Shown: positions 6,540 through 14,720, numbered from the stretch's first letter. The stretch: 15,362 bases of DNA from JAHFUI01 sp041485905 (GCA_041485905.1 JBGPKK010000107.1:1-15362); one strand, 5' to 3'. A program made the numbers and translations. Notes: generated by a model from the sequence alone, not told the origin.

Positions 6540-7254
6540 AATTTCCGTTTGAGGCTGCGGCGCACACGTCCCTGGATATCGCCACGTGCTGGGCCATCAG
6601 TGTGTACGCCGCGTCTGGGTCGCGTCGCCGGATCGGCTCCAGAATCAGCCGGTGATAGTGGGTGCTTTTCAAGCGGTGCCTGGCTCGAGTCGAGAGGTCG
6701 AGTGCCGAGGCGGCGTTGGCCGTCAGATCGGCAAGCGCGTTCATCAGCACGATCAGCGGAAGATTGCGAGCGCAGTCTGCGACTGAACGATGGAACTGCG
6801 AGCCCGTCGGGCGGAACGGACCCGTCCGTGGGGCCGCTTCCTCTTGCTCCTGCATGAGCACACGTTCGAGGCGGGCAATATCCTCTTTCCGCGCGCGAAG
6901 CGCGGCGAGCCGCGCGATCGACGGCTCAATCAGCATGCGAGCCTCGGTCAGCTCCTTGTGCGATGTCTTGCCCAGTCCCAGCATCAGAGCGAGCGAGCGG
7001 AGGATCGGCTCGTGATCGAATTTGGCGATGAACGCGCCTCCATCAGCGCCCCGCCGGATTCGGAGCACGCCGAGCTCCTCCAGCGACCGGTACGCTTCCC
7101 TCACTGAGACGCGGCTCGTCTTGAACTGGTGCGCCATCTCGCGTTCGGCGGGCAGCTTGTGGCCCGTCAGGAGCCTGCCTTCAGAGATCTGCTTCTTGAT
7201 ACGGCGGACGATCGTTTCCGACACTCGGCCGTGGCGGCCCACGCTGACTGGCAT
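6538..7254 (-). CDS. FadR/GntR-family transcriptional regulator with FCD domain (238 aa)
   Basis: The start at 7254 has GAAGG about 6 nt upstream on the minus strand. Residues 10-77 are a GntR winged helix-turn-helix: ISEGRLLTGHKLPAEREMA, then SRVSVREAYRSLEELGVLR and the wing RRGADGGAFI. Residues about 95-230 are an FCD effector domain of the FadR type: EARMLIEPSIARLAA, FHRSVADCARN, and a C-terminal helix pair with HYHRLI and QHVAISRD, supplying the His residues that commonly hold a metal ion next to the small-molecule site. Members usually repress neighbouring catabolic genes until a carboxylate-type ligand binds. It starts 17 bp after the stop of the NHL beta-propeller gene on the same strand, so it is probably the last gene of that operon and may regulate it; that last point is inference. 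Confidence 0.85.
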   Translation of the reverse strand: MPVSVGRHGRVSETIVRRIKKQISEGRLLTGHKLPAEREMAHQFKTSRVSVREAYRSLEELGVLRIRRGADGGAFIAKFDHEPILRSLALMLGLGKTSHKELTEARMLIEPSIARLAALRARKEDIARLERVLMQEQEEAAPRTGPFRPTGSQFHRSVADCARNLPLIVLMNALADLTANAASALDLSTRARHRLKSTHYHRLILEPIRRRDPDAAYTLMAQHVAISRDVCAAASNGN

Positions 7255-7271
7255 GACTGCCTTCTCTACGA

Positions 7272-9485
7272 TTACCGCCGCGCAGCGGGAAACACAGGCG
7301 GTTTGAAGAAGAATTCCGGCATCGAGAACGTGAACAGCGCGTTGCTCACGCTGTCGATCGTGTACACCTCATGGCTCACGGGGTTGATCGCCACCCCCGC
7401 CGGCCACACGAGGCCGGTCGCCGGACCCTTGATCACGCCGCGCGGCGGCACGTCGCCGTTGTCGCTGACGCTCCACACGCCGATGAAGCCGGTCTTGTCC
7501 GGATCCCACGGCGACGGACGGATGTCGTCGGGGCGATAGAACTCGTAGTTGTTCTTCACCGTGACAAAGATTTGTCCGCGCGCCTCGTCGGCCACGACCT
7601 GGCGGATCTTGATGATGCCGGTGCGCGGCCCCGCGATGATCGCACGCGGCGCGACGTCGCCGTTGTCGGTGCGATTGAAAATGAGGATGCCGTCAGTCGA
7701 TTCGCGGCCATCGGTCTCGATCCGGTTCGCGACGATGATGAGATTGCGGACCGAATCGACGGTCAAGCCGAAAATGTTGTCGATGTGCGTCTTCGGTCCG
7801 CCGATCTTCCGGATCGGTCGGACGTTGCCCGACGCGGTCCGCGGGAACACCAGGACGCTGTTGTCGCCGGAATCGACGACCATTTCTTCGTGCGCGACGT
7901 CGACGTACAGCGTATCGGGCTGCACGATTTGGGTGTCCGGTCCCTGAAGAACGCGGAGCGGCGGATCGCCGCCGTTGGCGCCGCCCGGCAGCGTCAGCAC
8001 CGCGCCGCCCAGCGCGACCGGCACCACCATCTCATCGTCCCGCGAGTTGTAGAAGATCCCGTGCATCGTCCGGCTGACCTTCGTCGTCTGGCCGGAAATC
8101 ACCCGCGTCGGTTTCGCGTTCCCGTTTGCCAGCCTGGCAAACGCCGAGATCCTCGGCTCGCTGACTCAATTAGGGACCAGGATCTCGTCGCGCTTCGAGT
8201 CGTACGCAACGGCGCCGGGGTTGCCGAAGCCGACGGTTGGAGACCCGGCCGGCGCGTTGCGGAGCACGCGCGTTGGCGTCACGTTGCCCGTTGCCGTTCG
8301 CGCGAATACGAGCGCCGTGTGATCGCCGTAATTGGCGATCCAGATCTCGTCGTTCTTCACGTCGAAGGCGACCCCCATCGGACCCTTGATCCCGGTCCGG
8401 GCGCCTTTGATCACGCGGACCGGCGCGGCGTCGCCCGAGGCGGTGCGCCGGAACACGCGGATCGAGCTGTCGCCGTTGTTGGCGACGGCGATCTCGTGGT
8501 GCTGCAGGTCGACGTCGAGCGCCATCGGCCAGTTCAGTCCTGTTTTCGGACCCTGGATGCGCCGAACCGGCGCCACGTCACCGTTCGCCGTGTCCGGATA
8601 GACAGTGATCGACGGCGCCTCGAAGCGTCCGCCGACCACCGGCTCGTCCGACGCTGGTCCTTCACTGCGCCGGCGTGGCGGCGCATCGCCCGGCGCCGAC
8701 TGCCGGCCGCTGACGTTGCCGTGATTGGCGACGACGATCTCGTTGTTCGTCCCGTCGTAAAACACGCCGTGCGGATCGCCCAGACCGGTCCTGGGGCCGC
8801 GGATGATCCGCAGCGGTCGATCCGAGCCGCTCGCGTCGCGCTTGTAGATCACGATCTCGCGCGGATCTTCGACCGAGATCGCCATCTCGTCGCGCGCCTG
8901 GGCGATCGAGATGCCCCACGCGCGGTGCGGCACGCTGAGCACGCGCTTCGGCTTGGCGTTGCCGTCCGCATCGTAGGGAAACACCATCAGGCGATCGCCG
9001 ATGTCGTTGTCGACGGTGAAAATCTCTTGCGCCTTTGCGTCCACCGTCACGCCGGCCACGAACATCATGCCGGTCGAGGGCCCGCGGATACTCGTGAGCG
9101 GCGTCACCGCTTCGCGAGCTTTCGATGCCGCGAGCCGCTCGTACGACCAGAGCGCGTGACGATTGGGATCGCTCATGAACACACGATCGTGTTCGGCGTC
9201 TACGGCCACGCTGTGGAGGGTCGGGTAAGGATCGGAGACGATGCGCAACGGAAGCACATCGCCCCCGGCCAGGGTCGCCGACTGCCAGTCCGGCCACGCG
9301 CGCTGCACCGGCTCCACCTCGTCGTCGGTGCAGCCGTTTTCCTGCTCGAGCGCGAGCAATCGCGCCTCGGACAGCGGCGACTTGACGTCGGGCGTCGGAC
9401 ACGACGTCCCGTCGACGCTCGATGGCCGCCAACCGGCGATGCCGAGCACCAGCAGGCCCATGAGAGCGACTGATATGCGGCGCAT
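7272..9485 (-). CDS. Secreted NHL-repeat beta-propeller, probable selenoprotein with in-frame UGA (737 aa, U440)
   Basis: Conventional calling gives two ORFs, 9485-8166 and 8102-7272. They lie in the same frame, separated only by TGA at 8168-8166, and no other stop occurs through the second half. Reading through gives one protein: signal peptide (MRRISVALMGLLVLGIAG), then serial NHL-type blades with units such as NEIVVANHGN, GDVAPVRRIQGPKTG and NPGAVAYDSKRDEILVPN. UGA follows, then VSEPRISAFARLANGN and further blades to the end. The residues after UGA complete the same blade, so the downstream part cannot fold sensibly alone. The TGA sits at the same place in the paralog at 11326-13560, with the same hairpins after it. 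AAGGG lies 6 nt before the ATG at 9485. It is 32 bp downstream of the cytochrome c/Vgb-like gene. Function is unknown; an extracytoplasmic redox or ligand-binding role is inferred. Alternatives: non-Sec readthrough, or two separate peptides. Confidence 0.65.
8123..8168 (-). promoter_or_regulatory. UGA codon plus tandem-hairpin SECIS-like recoding element (paralog 1)
   Basis: On the minus strand, TGA (8168-8166) is followed by 9 nt, then hairpin 1 CCGAG-GAT-CTCGG (8156-8144), then immediately hairpin 2 with arms CGTTTGCCAG/CTGGCAAACG around one G (8143-8123), in practice an 8-bp stem with loop AGGCT. Bacterial SECIS elements sit just downstream of UGA inside the coding region and carry a G early in the apical loop; hairpin 2 fits this. 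The element also encodes protein (FARLANGN). Confidence 0.6.
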
Positions 9486-9517
9486 ATGAAGCCCTTGTCA
9501 GTGTCGTGTGACGCGGC

Positions 9518-11176
9518 CTAGTCCAACGGCTCGAGCTTGACGATGGATGCGCCCTCGTTGTTGCCAACCCAGAAGGTCACCGGCGTCGTGGAATTGTCCA
9601 CGAACACCCTGCGGATGTTCGTCTGCCTGGGCAGCAGATATTCGATGAATCGGCCGCTCCTGGGATCCATCCGTATGATCCTGTCTGTCTCCATCCCGGC
9701 GCCCCACACGTCGCCGTTCTTGTCCAGAACGACGTCGTAAGGAGCCGTGTACGGCGTCGGCACGGGCCACTCCCGGAACGTGTCGGTCTTCGTGTCGAAC
9801 ATTCCGATCCTTCCGCCGTAGAATTCACCGAACCAGAGGCGGTCTTGTGCATCCATCCGTCCGCGGCGCGGTCGCGATCGCGGAGTCGGGGTCGGAAACA
9901 GCGTGAGCTTTCCTGTCTTCGCGTCGATCCTGCCAACGTTTTCGCCTCCGAAGTCGAGGAAAAAGAGATTGTTCTTCGAGTCCGAATAGATGCCGTAGAC
10001 CGAGTGCGGCCCCGGAGGCAGATCTTTGTACGGCTCCCATTTCTCGAACGCGCCGCTCTTCATGTCCATCCTGTAGACGCCCGTCGCGCCGCCGGCGTCG
10101 TTCAACCAGACTTTACCGTCCACTTCCCAATGCTGCGGCCCGACCATCGATTGCTGCGTCTCGTCATTGGTGAACTTGGGGGGAACCGTCCAGGTCTTGA
10201 ACGCTGTCGTCTTCTTGTCGAACCGCGCGATTCCGCCCTGATACATCATCGACAACCAGAGATTGCCTTCGAGATCGGTTTCCAGATCGAGCATGCCGGA
10301 CGGAAAGCCCGGCCTGATCAGAGGAACCGGGTACTCCGTCACCTTGGCGGTTTTCGGATCGAGCCTGCCGAGAAACTGTTCGCCGAAGTTCGAAAACCAC
10401 ACGATGCCGTCGGCGTCGACGATGACGTCGTGCGGCTCGATCGTTTTTCGCGGAAGGTCGTACTCGGTGATGATGACGCGCGTCGACGCGCCTTTGGGCC
10501 GCGGAAGCGTCTGGAGGGGATACGACCATTTGGGACCCGAGCTCAAATTGACCGTGGCCAGATACCGCGCCAGATCGTCGGTCCCCGCGCCGAAGCGCCG
10601 CACAAGATTCGGCGCGCTCACGCGTCGCTGCGGGTGTAAGGGAAAGCTCTGGTTGGCATAGCTCGCCATGCGCTCGAGAACGGCCATGAAGTGGTCCGCA
10701 TCGTGCGTCGAGCTCAGCGTCCGTTCGAGCGTGTGGCAGTTGGTGCAGCCCAGAAGCTGCTTCTTCTGGTTTTCCGTGCCGGGAAGGCTTGCGAGCCATT
10801 CCGCGTCGGTGAGCTGCGAGGCAAGATTGTTCGTCTGACGGAGCTTGAGGTCGGCGGTGACGGCTTTTTCGGCGTTGACCTCCACGTCCTTCGGTCCATC
10901 GAACTCGTACCCGACCGCGCGAATGTTGACGGTGTAACGGCCCGATCGGATCCTGGTCGATGGAAAGTTGTAACGGCCCTGCTCATCGCTCACGACACTG
11001 ATCGTGACCGTGGAACCGTCTTGCCTGGCGCTGACCAGGACACCTTCCATGGGTCCCTCGTTCACCGAGCTCACCTGCCCGGTGAGCGCGACCTTCCCCG
11101 GCACGGCCTCGCCGCGCATGACTGGCATCTGCACAATGAGGGTCAGGGCGATGAGACCAAGAAGCGGCCGAAACAT
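9518..11176 (-). CDS. Secreted carboxypeptidase-regulatory-like / cytochrome c / Vgb-like beta-propeller protein (552 aa)
   Basis: The ATG at 11176 has GGAGG 5 nt upstream; a longer frame from 11284 adds 36 residues lacking a signal. Residues 1-24 are a signal peptide. Residues 30-112 form a carboxypeptidase regulatory-like beta-sandwich (ALTGQVSSVNEGPMEGVLVSA, DEQGRYNF). At 144-148 is a c-type haem motif CTNCH, followed by a small helical segment. From about 220 to the end come blades like those of virginiamycin B lyase-type propellers (TEYDLP, PHDVIVDADGIVWFSNFGEQFLGRLDPKT, DRLWFGEFYGGRIGMFDTKTDTFREWPVP). The Vgb likeness is structural; lyase activity should not be assumed. The covalent haem implies periplasmic maturation and electron transfer. 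It is the first gene of an operon with the UGA-containing NHL propeller and the FadR-like regulator, and is divergent from the second NHL gene. Confidence 0.8.
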   Translation of the reverse strand: MFRPLLGLIALTLIVQMPVMRGEAVPGKVALTGQVSSVNEGPMEGVLVSARQDGSTVTISVVSDEQGRYNFPSTRIRSGRYTVNIRAVGYEFDGPKDVEVNAEKAVTADLKLRQTNNLASQLTDAEWLASLPGTENQKKQLLGCTNCHTLERTLSSTHDADHFMAVLERMASYANQSFPLHPQRRVSAPNLVRRFGAGTDDLARYLATVNLSSGPKWSYPLQTLPRPKGASTRVIITEYDLPRKTIEPHDVIVDADGIVWFSNFGEQFLGRLDPKTAKVTEYPVPLIRPGFPSGMLDLETDLEGNLWLSMMYQGGIARFDKKTTAFKTWTVPPKFTNDETQQSMVGPQHWEVDGKVWLNDAGGATGVYRMDMKSGAFEKWEPYKDLPPGPHSVYGIYSDSKNNLFFLDFGGENVGRIDAKTGKLTLFPTPTPRSRPRRGRMDAQDRLWFGEFYGGRIGMFDTKTDTFREWPVPTPYTAPYDVVLDKNGDVWGAGMETDRIIRMDPRSGRFIEYLLPRQTNIRRVFVDNSTTPVTFWVGNNEGASIVKLEPLD

Positions 11177-11325
11177 ACGGTCCTCCATCGCGTTCAGAAA
11201 CGGGAAACGCGCACACGTTAGCATAGGTCTGACCTTTGAGAGACCGGCTTTTCCCTTGACTTCGGTCGGAGGGCGGTCGCACACTCCGCGTCGGTGAAAC
11301 TGGTGATCGGTGATGGAGCGTTGAC
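11177..11325. promoter_or_regulatory. Divergent intergenic region, likely shared promoter/operator
   Basis: This 149-bp gap separates the start of the minus-strand operon from the plus-strand NHL gene, so both promoters must lie here or nearby. I see a small inverted repeat GGTCT (11226-11230)/AGACC (11241-11245) and a TTGACT hexamer (11256-11261), but no good -10 at 17 nt. GGAG (11315-11318) is the ribosome binding site of the GTG at 11326. Confidence 0.4.
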
Positions 11326-13560
11326 GTGCGCCGTGTCGTCACAGCGATAGCCGTGGCCGCCGCCGCGTGGCTCGTCGCCGTACCCGCGGGCCGCGCGCCG
11401 TCGGTCGAAGACGTGTTTGTGGCAACGACCGAAGCCGCCGCTCAAGTCGAAGGCGTCTGCCTGATGCCGGACGCGGACCGACAGCAGATCGCCATCCCGA
11501 CACGGAGCGACGCCGAAGGCGGCGACATCGCGCCCGTGCGCATGGTCGTCGATCCGTATCCGAGCTTCAACGGCGTCGCTGTCGACACGACGAACGACCT
11601 GGTGATGATGAGCGACACCAATCGCAAGAGCCTCCTCATCTACGCCCGCACTGCGGGCAGCGCGACGTCGAAGCAGGCCGCCGCCCCGAGGCAGCAGATC
11701 ATGGGACCGGACACCGGCGTCGGCTTCGTTGCCGGCGTGGCGATGGATCCGGCGCACCGTGAGCTCTTTACGGTGAACAACGACGTCGAAGACCGGCTCG
11801 TCACGTTCGAGTACGACGCGCGCGGCAACGTGAAGCCGAAGCGGCTGCTGTATGTGCCGCACCAGTCGTGGGGCATCGCGTTCGCGCCCACGCGTGACGT
11901 GATGGCGCTGTCGGTGCAGACGCCAAACATGTTCGTGGTCTTCAGGCGCGAAGCGAAGAAGTTCGACGTACCCATCCGATCGGTCCGCGGTCCAAAAACG
12001 GGCATGGCCGACCCGCACGGCATCTCCTTCGACGAAACGCACAACGAGATCGTCGTCGCGAACCACGGCAACTTCCGTCCAGGCGAGCTCATTACGTCGT
12101 ATACCGCGTACGACGCGCGCGAATCGCGCCAGGAGCGCACGGGTAATGCGTTCGACGAGAATGCGCGCGGCCGGTTCGTCCCCTCGTCGGTCACCGTCTA
12201 CGACGGCGACGCGAACGGCGACGTCGCACCGCTTCGCACGATCCAGGGGCCGGCAAGCCAGCTCGACTGGCCGATGGGCATCGCCGTCGACGAGGTCAAC
12301 AACGAGATCATCGTCGCGAACAACGGCGACAACTCGGTGCTGGTCTTTCCGCGGGCGGCAAACGGCGACGTGCAGCCCCGGCGCGTCATCCGCGGGTCGC
12401 TGACAGGCATCAAGGGGCCGATGGGCGTCGCCATCGCGAAGGACGAGATCTGGGTCGCGAATTTCGGCGACCATACCGCGCTCGTGTTTCCGCGGCGTGC
12501 CGCCGGCAACGTGGCGCCGCGGCGGATCCTCCGCAACGCGCCGGCAGGCAAGGAGACGAGCGGATTCGGCAATCCGTACGCCGTCGCGTACGACACCAGA
12601 CGCCGTGAAGTCCTGGTCCCGAATTGAGTCAGCCAGCCGCGCATCGCGGCGTTTGCCAGGCTGGCAAACGGAAACGTGGCGCCGGCGAGGGTCATCCAGG
12701 GGCAGATGACGCATCTGAGCCGGACGACGCACGGCATCGCGTACGACTCGACGAACGACGAAATCGTGGCGCCAAATCCGCTGGCCGCGGCGATCGTCGT
12801 CTTCCGCGGCGGGGCGGCGGGTGAGGAAGCGCCGATCCGCACCATCCAAGGCGCGGGCAGCGGTCTGTCGCGACCGGAAACCGTCGCAGTGGACGAGAAG
12901 AACAACGAGCTGTTCGTCGGTGACCCCGGCGATCGGCGCGTGCTCGTGTTCAAGCGCGATGCCGACGGCAACGCCAAGCCGCTGCGGACGATTCAAGGTC
13001 CCAGGACGAAGCTGCTGCAGGTGGTCGGCGTCGCCGTCGACCCCAGTCGCGACCTGCTCGTCGTGTCGTCGTATTCGCGACTCCCTGGGGGTGTCACCGG
13101 TCTGCTCGTCTTCGGCCGCACTGACGAAGGCGACGTGGCGCCGCGTCGCGTCATCGCGGGCTCGAAGACCGGCATCACGCGGCTGCGGCAGATCGCGCTC
13201 GATCCGGACACCGGCAAGATCTTCGCGGCCGTCATCAACAACGAATACCTGCCGCCGTACGACATCGACAAGCCGCGCGCCGGCCTCGATCCCGACGTCG
13301 ACCTGCCATCGCCGTGGAACACGGGCACCGAAGGATTCATCGGCGTATGGGACGACGAGAAAGACGACGGCGACGTGGCGCCGCGATCGATCATCAAGGG
13401 GCGTTCGACCGGCATCGTCCATCCCGCCGGCGTGACCTTCAACGCGAGGGACGGCGAAGTGATTGCGCCCGACGCGATCTGGAACGGTTTGTTCACCTTC
13501 CTGAAGCCGGAGCTCTTCACGGCAAGAGGTGAAACCGGACGCTCCGGCCCCCCGCGATAA
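11326..13560 (+). CDS. Secreted NHL-repeat beta-propeller, probable selenoprotein with in-frame UGA (744 aa, U434)
   Basis: The GTG at 11326 has GGAG 7 nt upstream and begins a signal peptide (MRRVVTAIAVAAAAWLVAVPAG). Frame 1 is broken only by TGA at 12625-12627, then stays open to TAA at 13558-13560; gene callers would report 11326-12627 and a second ORF from GTG 12676. Across the TGA the protein reads REVLVPN-U-VSQPRIAAFARLANGN, continuing the blade pattern seen elsewhere (NEIIVANNGDNSVLVF, NGDVQPRRVIRG). It aligns along its whole length with the minus-strand paralog at 7272-9485, both ending GFIGVW ... GDVxPR ... PAGV ... LFTF, so this is one old gene family and not a fusion artefact. The residue at the UGA is at a blade edge, and few other Cys exist, so a lone redox or metal-binding residue is likely. 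Its 3' end is repeated at 14721-14915. Confidence 0.65.
12625..12670 (+). promoter_or_regulatory. UGA codon plus tandem-hairpin SECIS-like recoding element (paralog 2)
   Basis: TGA (12625-12627), 9 nt spacer, hairpin 1 CCGCG-CAT-CGCGG (12637-12649), then hairpin 2 with arms CGTTTGCCAG (12650-12659) and CTGGCAAACG (12661-12670). Against paralog 1, hairpin 1 differs at 12640 and 12646, which pair with each other (C-G here, A-T there): a compensatory change. Positions 12647-12671 are identical in the two genes. The loop AGGCT begins about 30 nt after the UGA, in the range accepted for bacterial SECIS loops. Confidence 0.6.
13357..13541 (+). repeat. 3' end of NHL gene duplicated at 14721-14911 (direct repeat)
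   Basis: These 185 nt, coding for the last blade of the NHL protein, recur at 14721-14911 in the same orientation. I count five substitutions, all synonymous, and one in-frame 6-nt insertion in the downstream copy. The two copies flank the toxin-antitoxin pair. Confidence 0.85.
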
Positions 13561-14017
13561 TCCGGCGGCTGCTCGCGATCCGACGACGGCGGACGGTCCT
13601 CACGTCACCTTCACAAGGTTATCCTAGACGATAGAGTCCACGTCAATTCCTATCACGACGATGCCGGACACTGGCATCTGCTGCTCCGCCTCGGCAGCCG
13701 CGTGCATCATGATGCGGTTGCGTTCCTCGCGGTTAATCGCCTTGTATGGGAATCCTGCGACCCGCCTTCCCAAGAGGGACCTTTGCCGGCGCTGTCACGG
13801 CGTCCGTCGGGGCCGCAACCGGCGACGTCCGAGAACGGACCTTATGCTGACTCGGAGAGGCCTCTAATCCAGCCTATCGTCAGTTCCCACGACCGGCTGG
13901 TAGGGACCTGGATCGTCATGCGGTAGAGCTTTTCAACACTCAAGGCTTACGGCACCATCGACTATCGCTGGCTGAGAAGGCCTCGACGGCGACGCGTGCC
14001 CGATGCCGCCAGCGCCT
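13561..14017. other. Intergenic region with no secure gene
   Basis: Between the NHL stop and the antitoxin stop there is no ORF with a convincing start. The plus frame of the NHL gene stays open from 13561 to TAG at 13926, but its translation looks like no known protein. The most protein-like reading is a minus-strand fragment at 13624-13794, listed separately. No RNA gene or clear terminator is visible. Confidence 0.4.
13624..13794 (-). pseudogene. Possible 3' remnant of a minus-strand gene
   Basis: On the minus strand the frame between TGA (13797-13795) and TAG (13626-13624) reads LGRRVAGFPYKAINREERN, then RIMMHAAAEAEQQMPVSG and IVVIGIDVDSIV. It has GC-rich third positions, a plausible charged helix and a hydrophobic end. 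No good start exists (only TTG at 13773), so if real it is a fragment. I do not recognise the family. Confidence 0.22.
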
Positions 14018-14248
14018 TCAGCGTTTCGGTGCCGACAACGCGGCGTCCAGCTTGTCCAGGATCGCCAGGCCACGCTTCGTGGATCCCCTGGCGGCAAGCG
14101 CACGGAAGCGCAGCTCCGCATCATGCTGGGCCAATGCGACTGTCGACAGTTCCTCCATCAGCTTGTTCACGCTGATTCCGCGGGAGCGTGCCAGGGTCCG
14201 CAGGCGCTCGTGCTTCATGTCCGGGATTCGAATCGTCAACACGCTCAC
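14018..14248 (-). CDS. Ribbon-helix-helix antitoxin-like protein (76 aa)
   Basis: The short protein begins SVLTIRIPDMKHERLRTLAR, a beta strand followed by a helix, then SRGISVNKLMEELSTVAL, the second helix of a CopG/Arc-type ribbon-helix-helix fold. This fold dimerises and binds DNA through the N-terminal strand. The rest (helical, basic, ending LDKLDAALSAPKR) is the expected toxin-neutralising tail. Its ATG overlaps the stop of the PIN toxin gene by 4 nt (14245-14248), so it is translationally coupled as the second gene of a toxin-first pair. It likely blocks the PIN nuclease by direct binding and, with it, represses the operon through the direct repeats at 14681-14701. Confidence 0.8.
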   Translation of the reverse strand: MSVLTIRIPDMKHERLRTLARSRGISVNKLMEELSTVALAQHDAELRFRALAARGSTKRGLAILDKLDAALSAPKR

Positions 14249-14682
14249 AAGAGACTCCTGACAAAATCACGAGGGCGAACGATGTGAATCTGAGGGAATT
14301 TCAGTTCCGCCCGCAGAAAGTCTGACACGTTGTTGGTCACGATCGAAGCCGCTCCACCAGCCACCGCGAGCTCGATCACATGATTGTCGCCTTCGTCGGG
14401 CAGATTGGGACGCCAGCCGAAATAGACCTCCACCCATTCGCACACGCTCAAGAACGCCTCGAACAGCTCGCGCCGCTCACTGCGGGAGAGTGGCGACCTG
14501 CGAAAGAGCGCTGGGCGTCCCAGGACATCCTCGTATTCCAAGAACAATGCTTCGCCGATGAGGGGTTGGACGCGCCCCTCGAGGCAAGCCCGCAGTGCGG
14601 CTCGATTCTCGCCGCGCCGGCTGATCATGGAGGCCACCAGCACATTCGAATCCACGACGACCCGGTCGCCCACCACGGTCAT
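14245..14682 (-). CDS. PIN-domain toxin, putative ribonuclease (145 aa)
   Basis: The start ATG is at 14682. The product is a complete PIN domain of the PIN_3/COG1569 type: VVVDSNVLVASM with Asp11, FLEYEDVL with Glu49/Glu51, LPDEGDNHVIELA with Asp99, and IVTNNVSDF with Asp121. These acidic residues make up the Mg/Mn-binding nuclease site, so the protein should be active and cleave RNA in the cytoplasm. The gene precedes its antitoxin, the reverse of the usual VapBC order but common for this subfamily. A tandem repeat lies across its start codon. The pair sits between two copies of the NHL 3' end, suggesting arrival by insertion or rearrangement. Confidence 0.85.
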   Translation of the reverse strand: MTVVGDRVVVDSNVLVASMISRRGENRAALRACLEGRVQPLIGEALFLEYEDVLGRPALFRRSPLSRSERRELFEAFLSVCEWVEVYFGWRPNLPDEGDNHVIELAVAGGAASIVTNNVSDFLRAELKFPQIHIVRPRDFVRSLL

Positions 14683-14701
14683 GCTATCACATATGCTATC
14701 A
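14681..14701 (-). promoter_or_regulatory. Tandem 9-bp direct repeat at the toxin start, candidate autoregulatory operator
   Basis: On the plus strand ATGCTATCA occurs at 14681-14689 and again at 14693-14701, a 12-bp period. The repeats cover the toxin start codon and its immediate 5' side. Tandem sites about one helical turn apart are the usual target of RHH antitoxins. The role is inferred. Confidence 0.45.
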
Positions 14702-14720
14702 TTCGCAGGCTACCCCTTCA

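Noticed and set aside
8123..8143. Hairpin 2 as an intrinsic terminator between two genes
   Set aside because: No U-tract follows in either copy, it lies inside an open frame, and its sequence also encodes conserved protein residues.
7371..9473. 700-codon plus-strand ORF opposite the NHL gene
   Set aside because: Shadow of the GC-rich minus-strand gene: Arg/Asp/His-rich composition, no domains, no signal peptide or ribosome binding site.
12632..12665. Alternative long helix GCCAGC/GCTGGC spanning both hairpins in paralog 2
   Set aside because: In paralog 1 the left arm is GCGAGC and no longer pairs, so this fold is not conserved, unlike the two local hairpins.
11218..13422. 734-codon minus-strand ORF opposite the second NHL gene
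   Set aside because: Same kind of antisense shadow. It is notable that it spans the TGA without a stop, but the translation is low-complexity and unlike any protein.
12676..13560. Independent gene starting at GTG 12676 (and likewise GTG 8102 on minus)
   Set aside because: The start falls inside a blade, no conserved ribosome binding site precedes it, no signal peptide exists, and the two paralogs' nominal starts are not at the same alignment position, while the frame continues exactly from the upstream ORF. Reinitiation is still possible but less likely than recoding.
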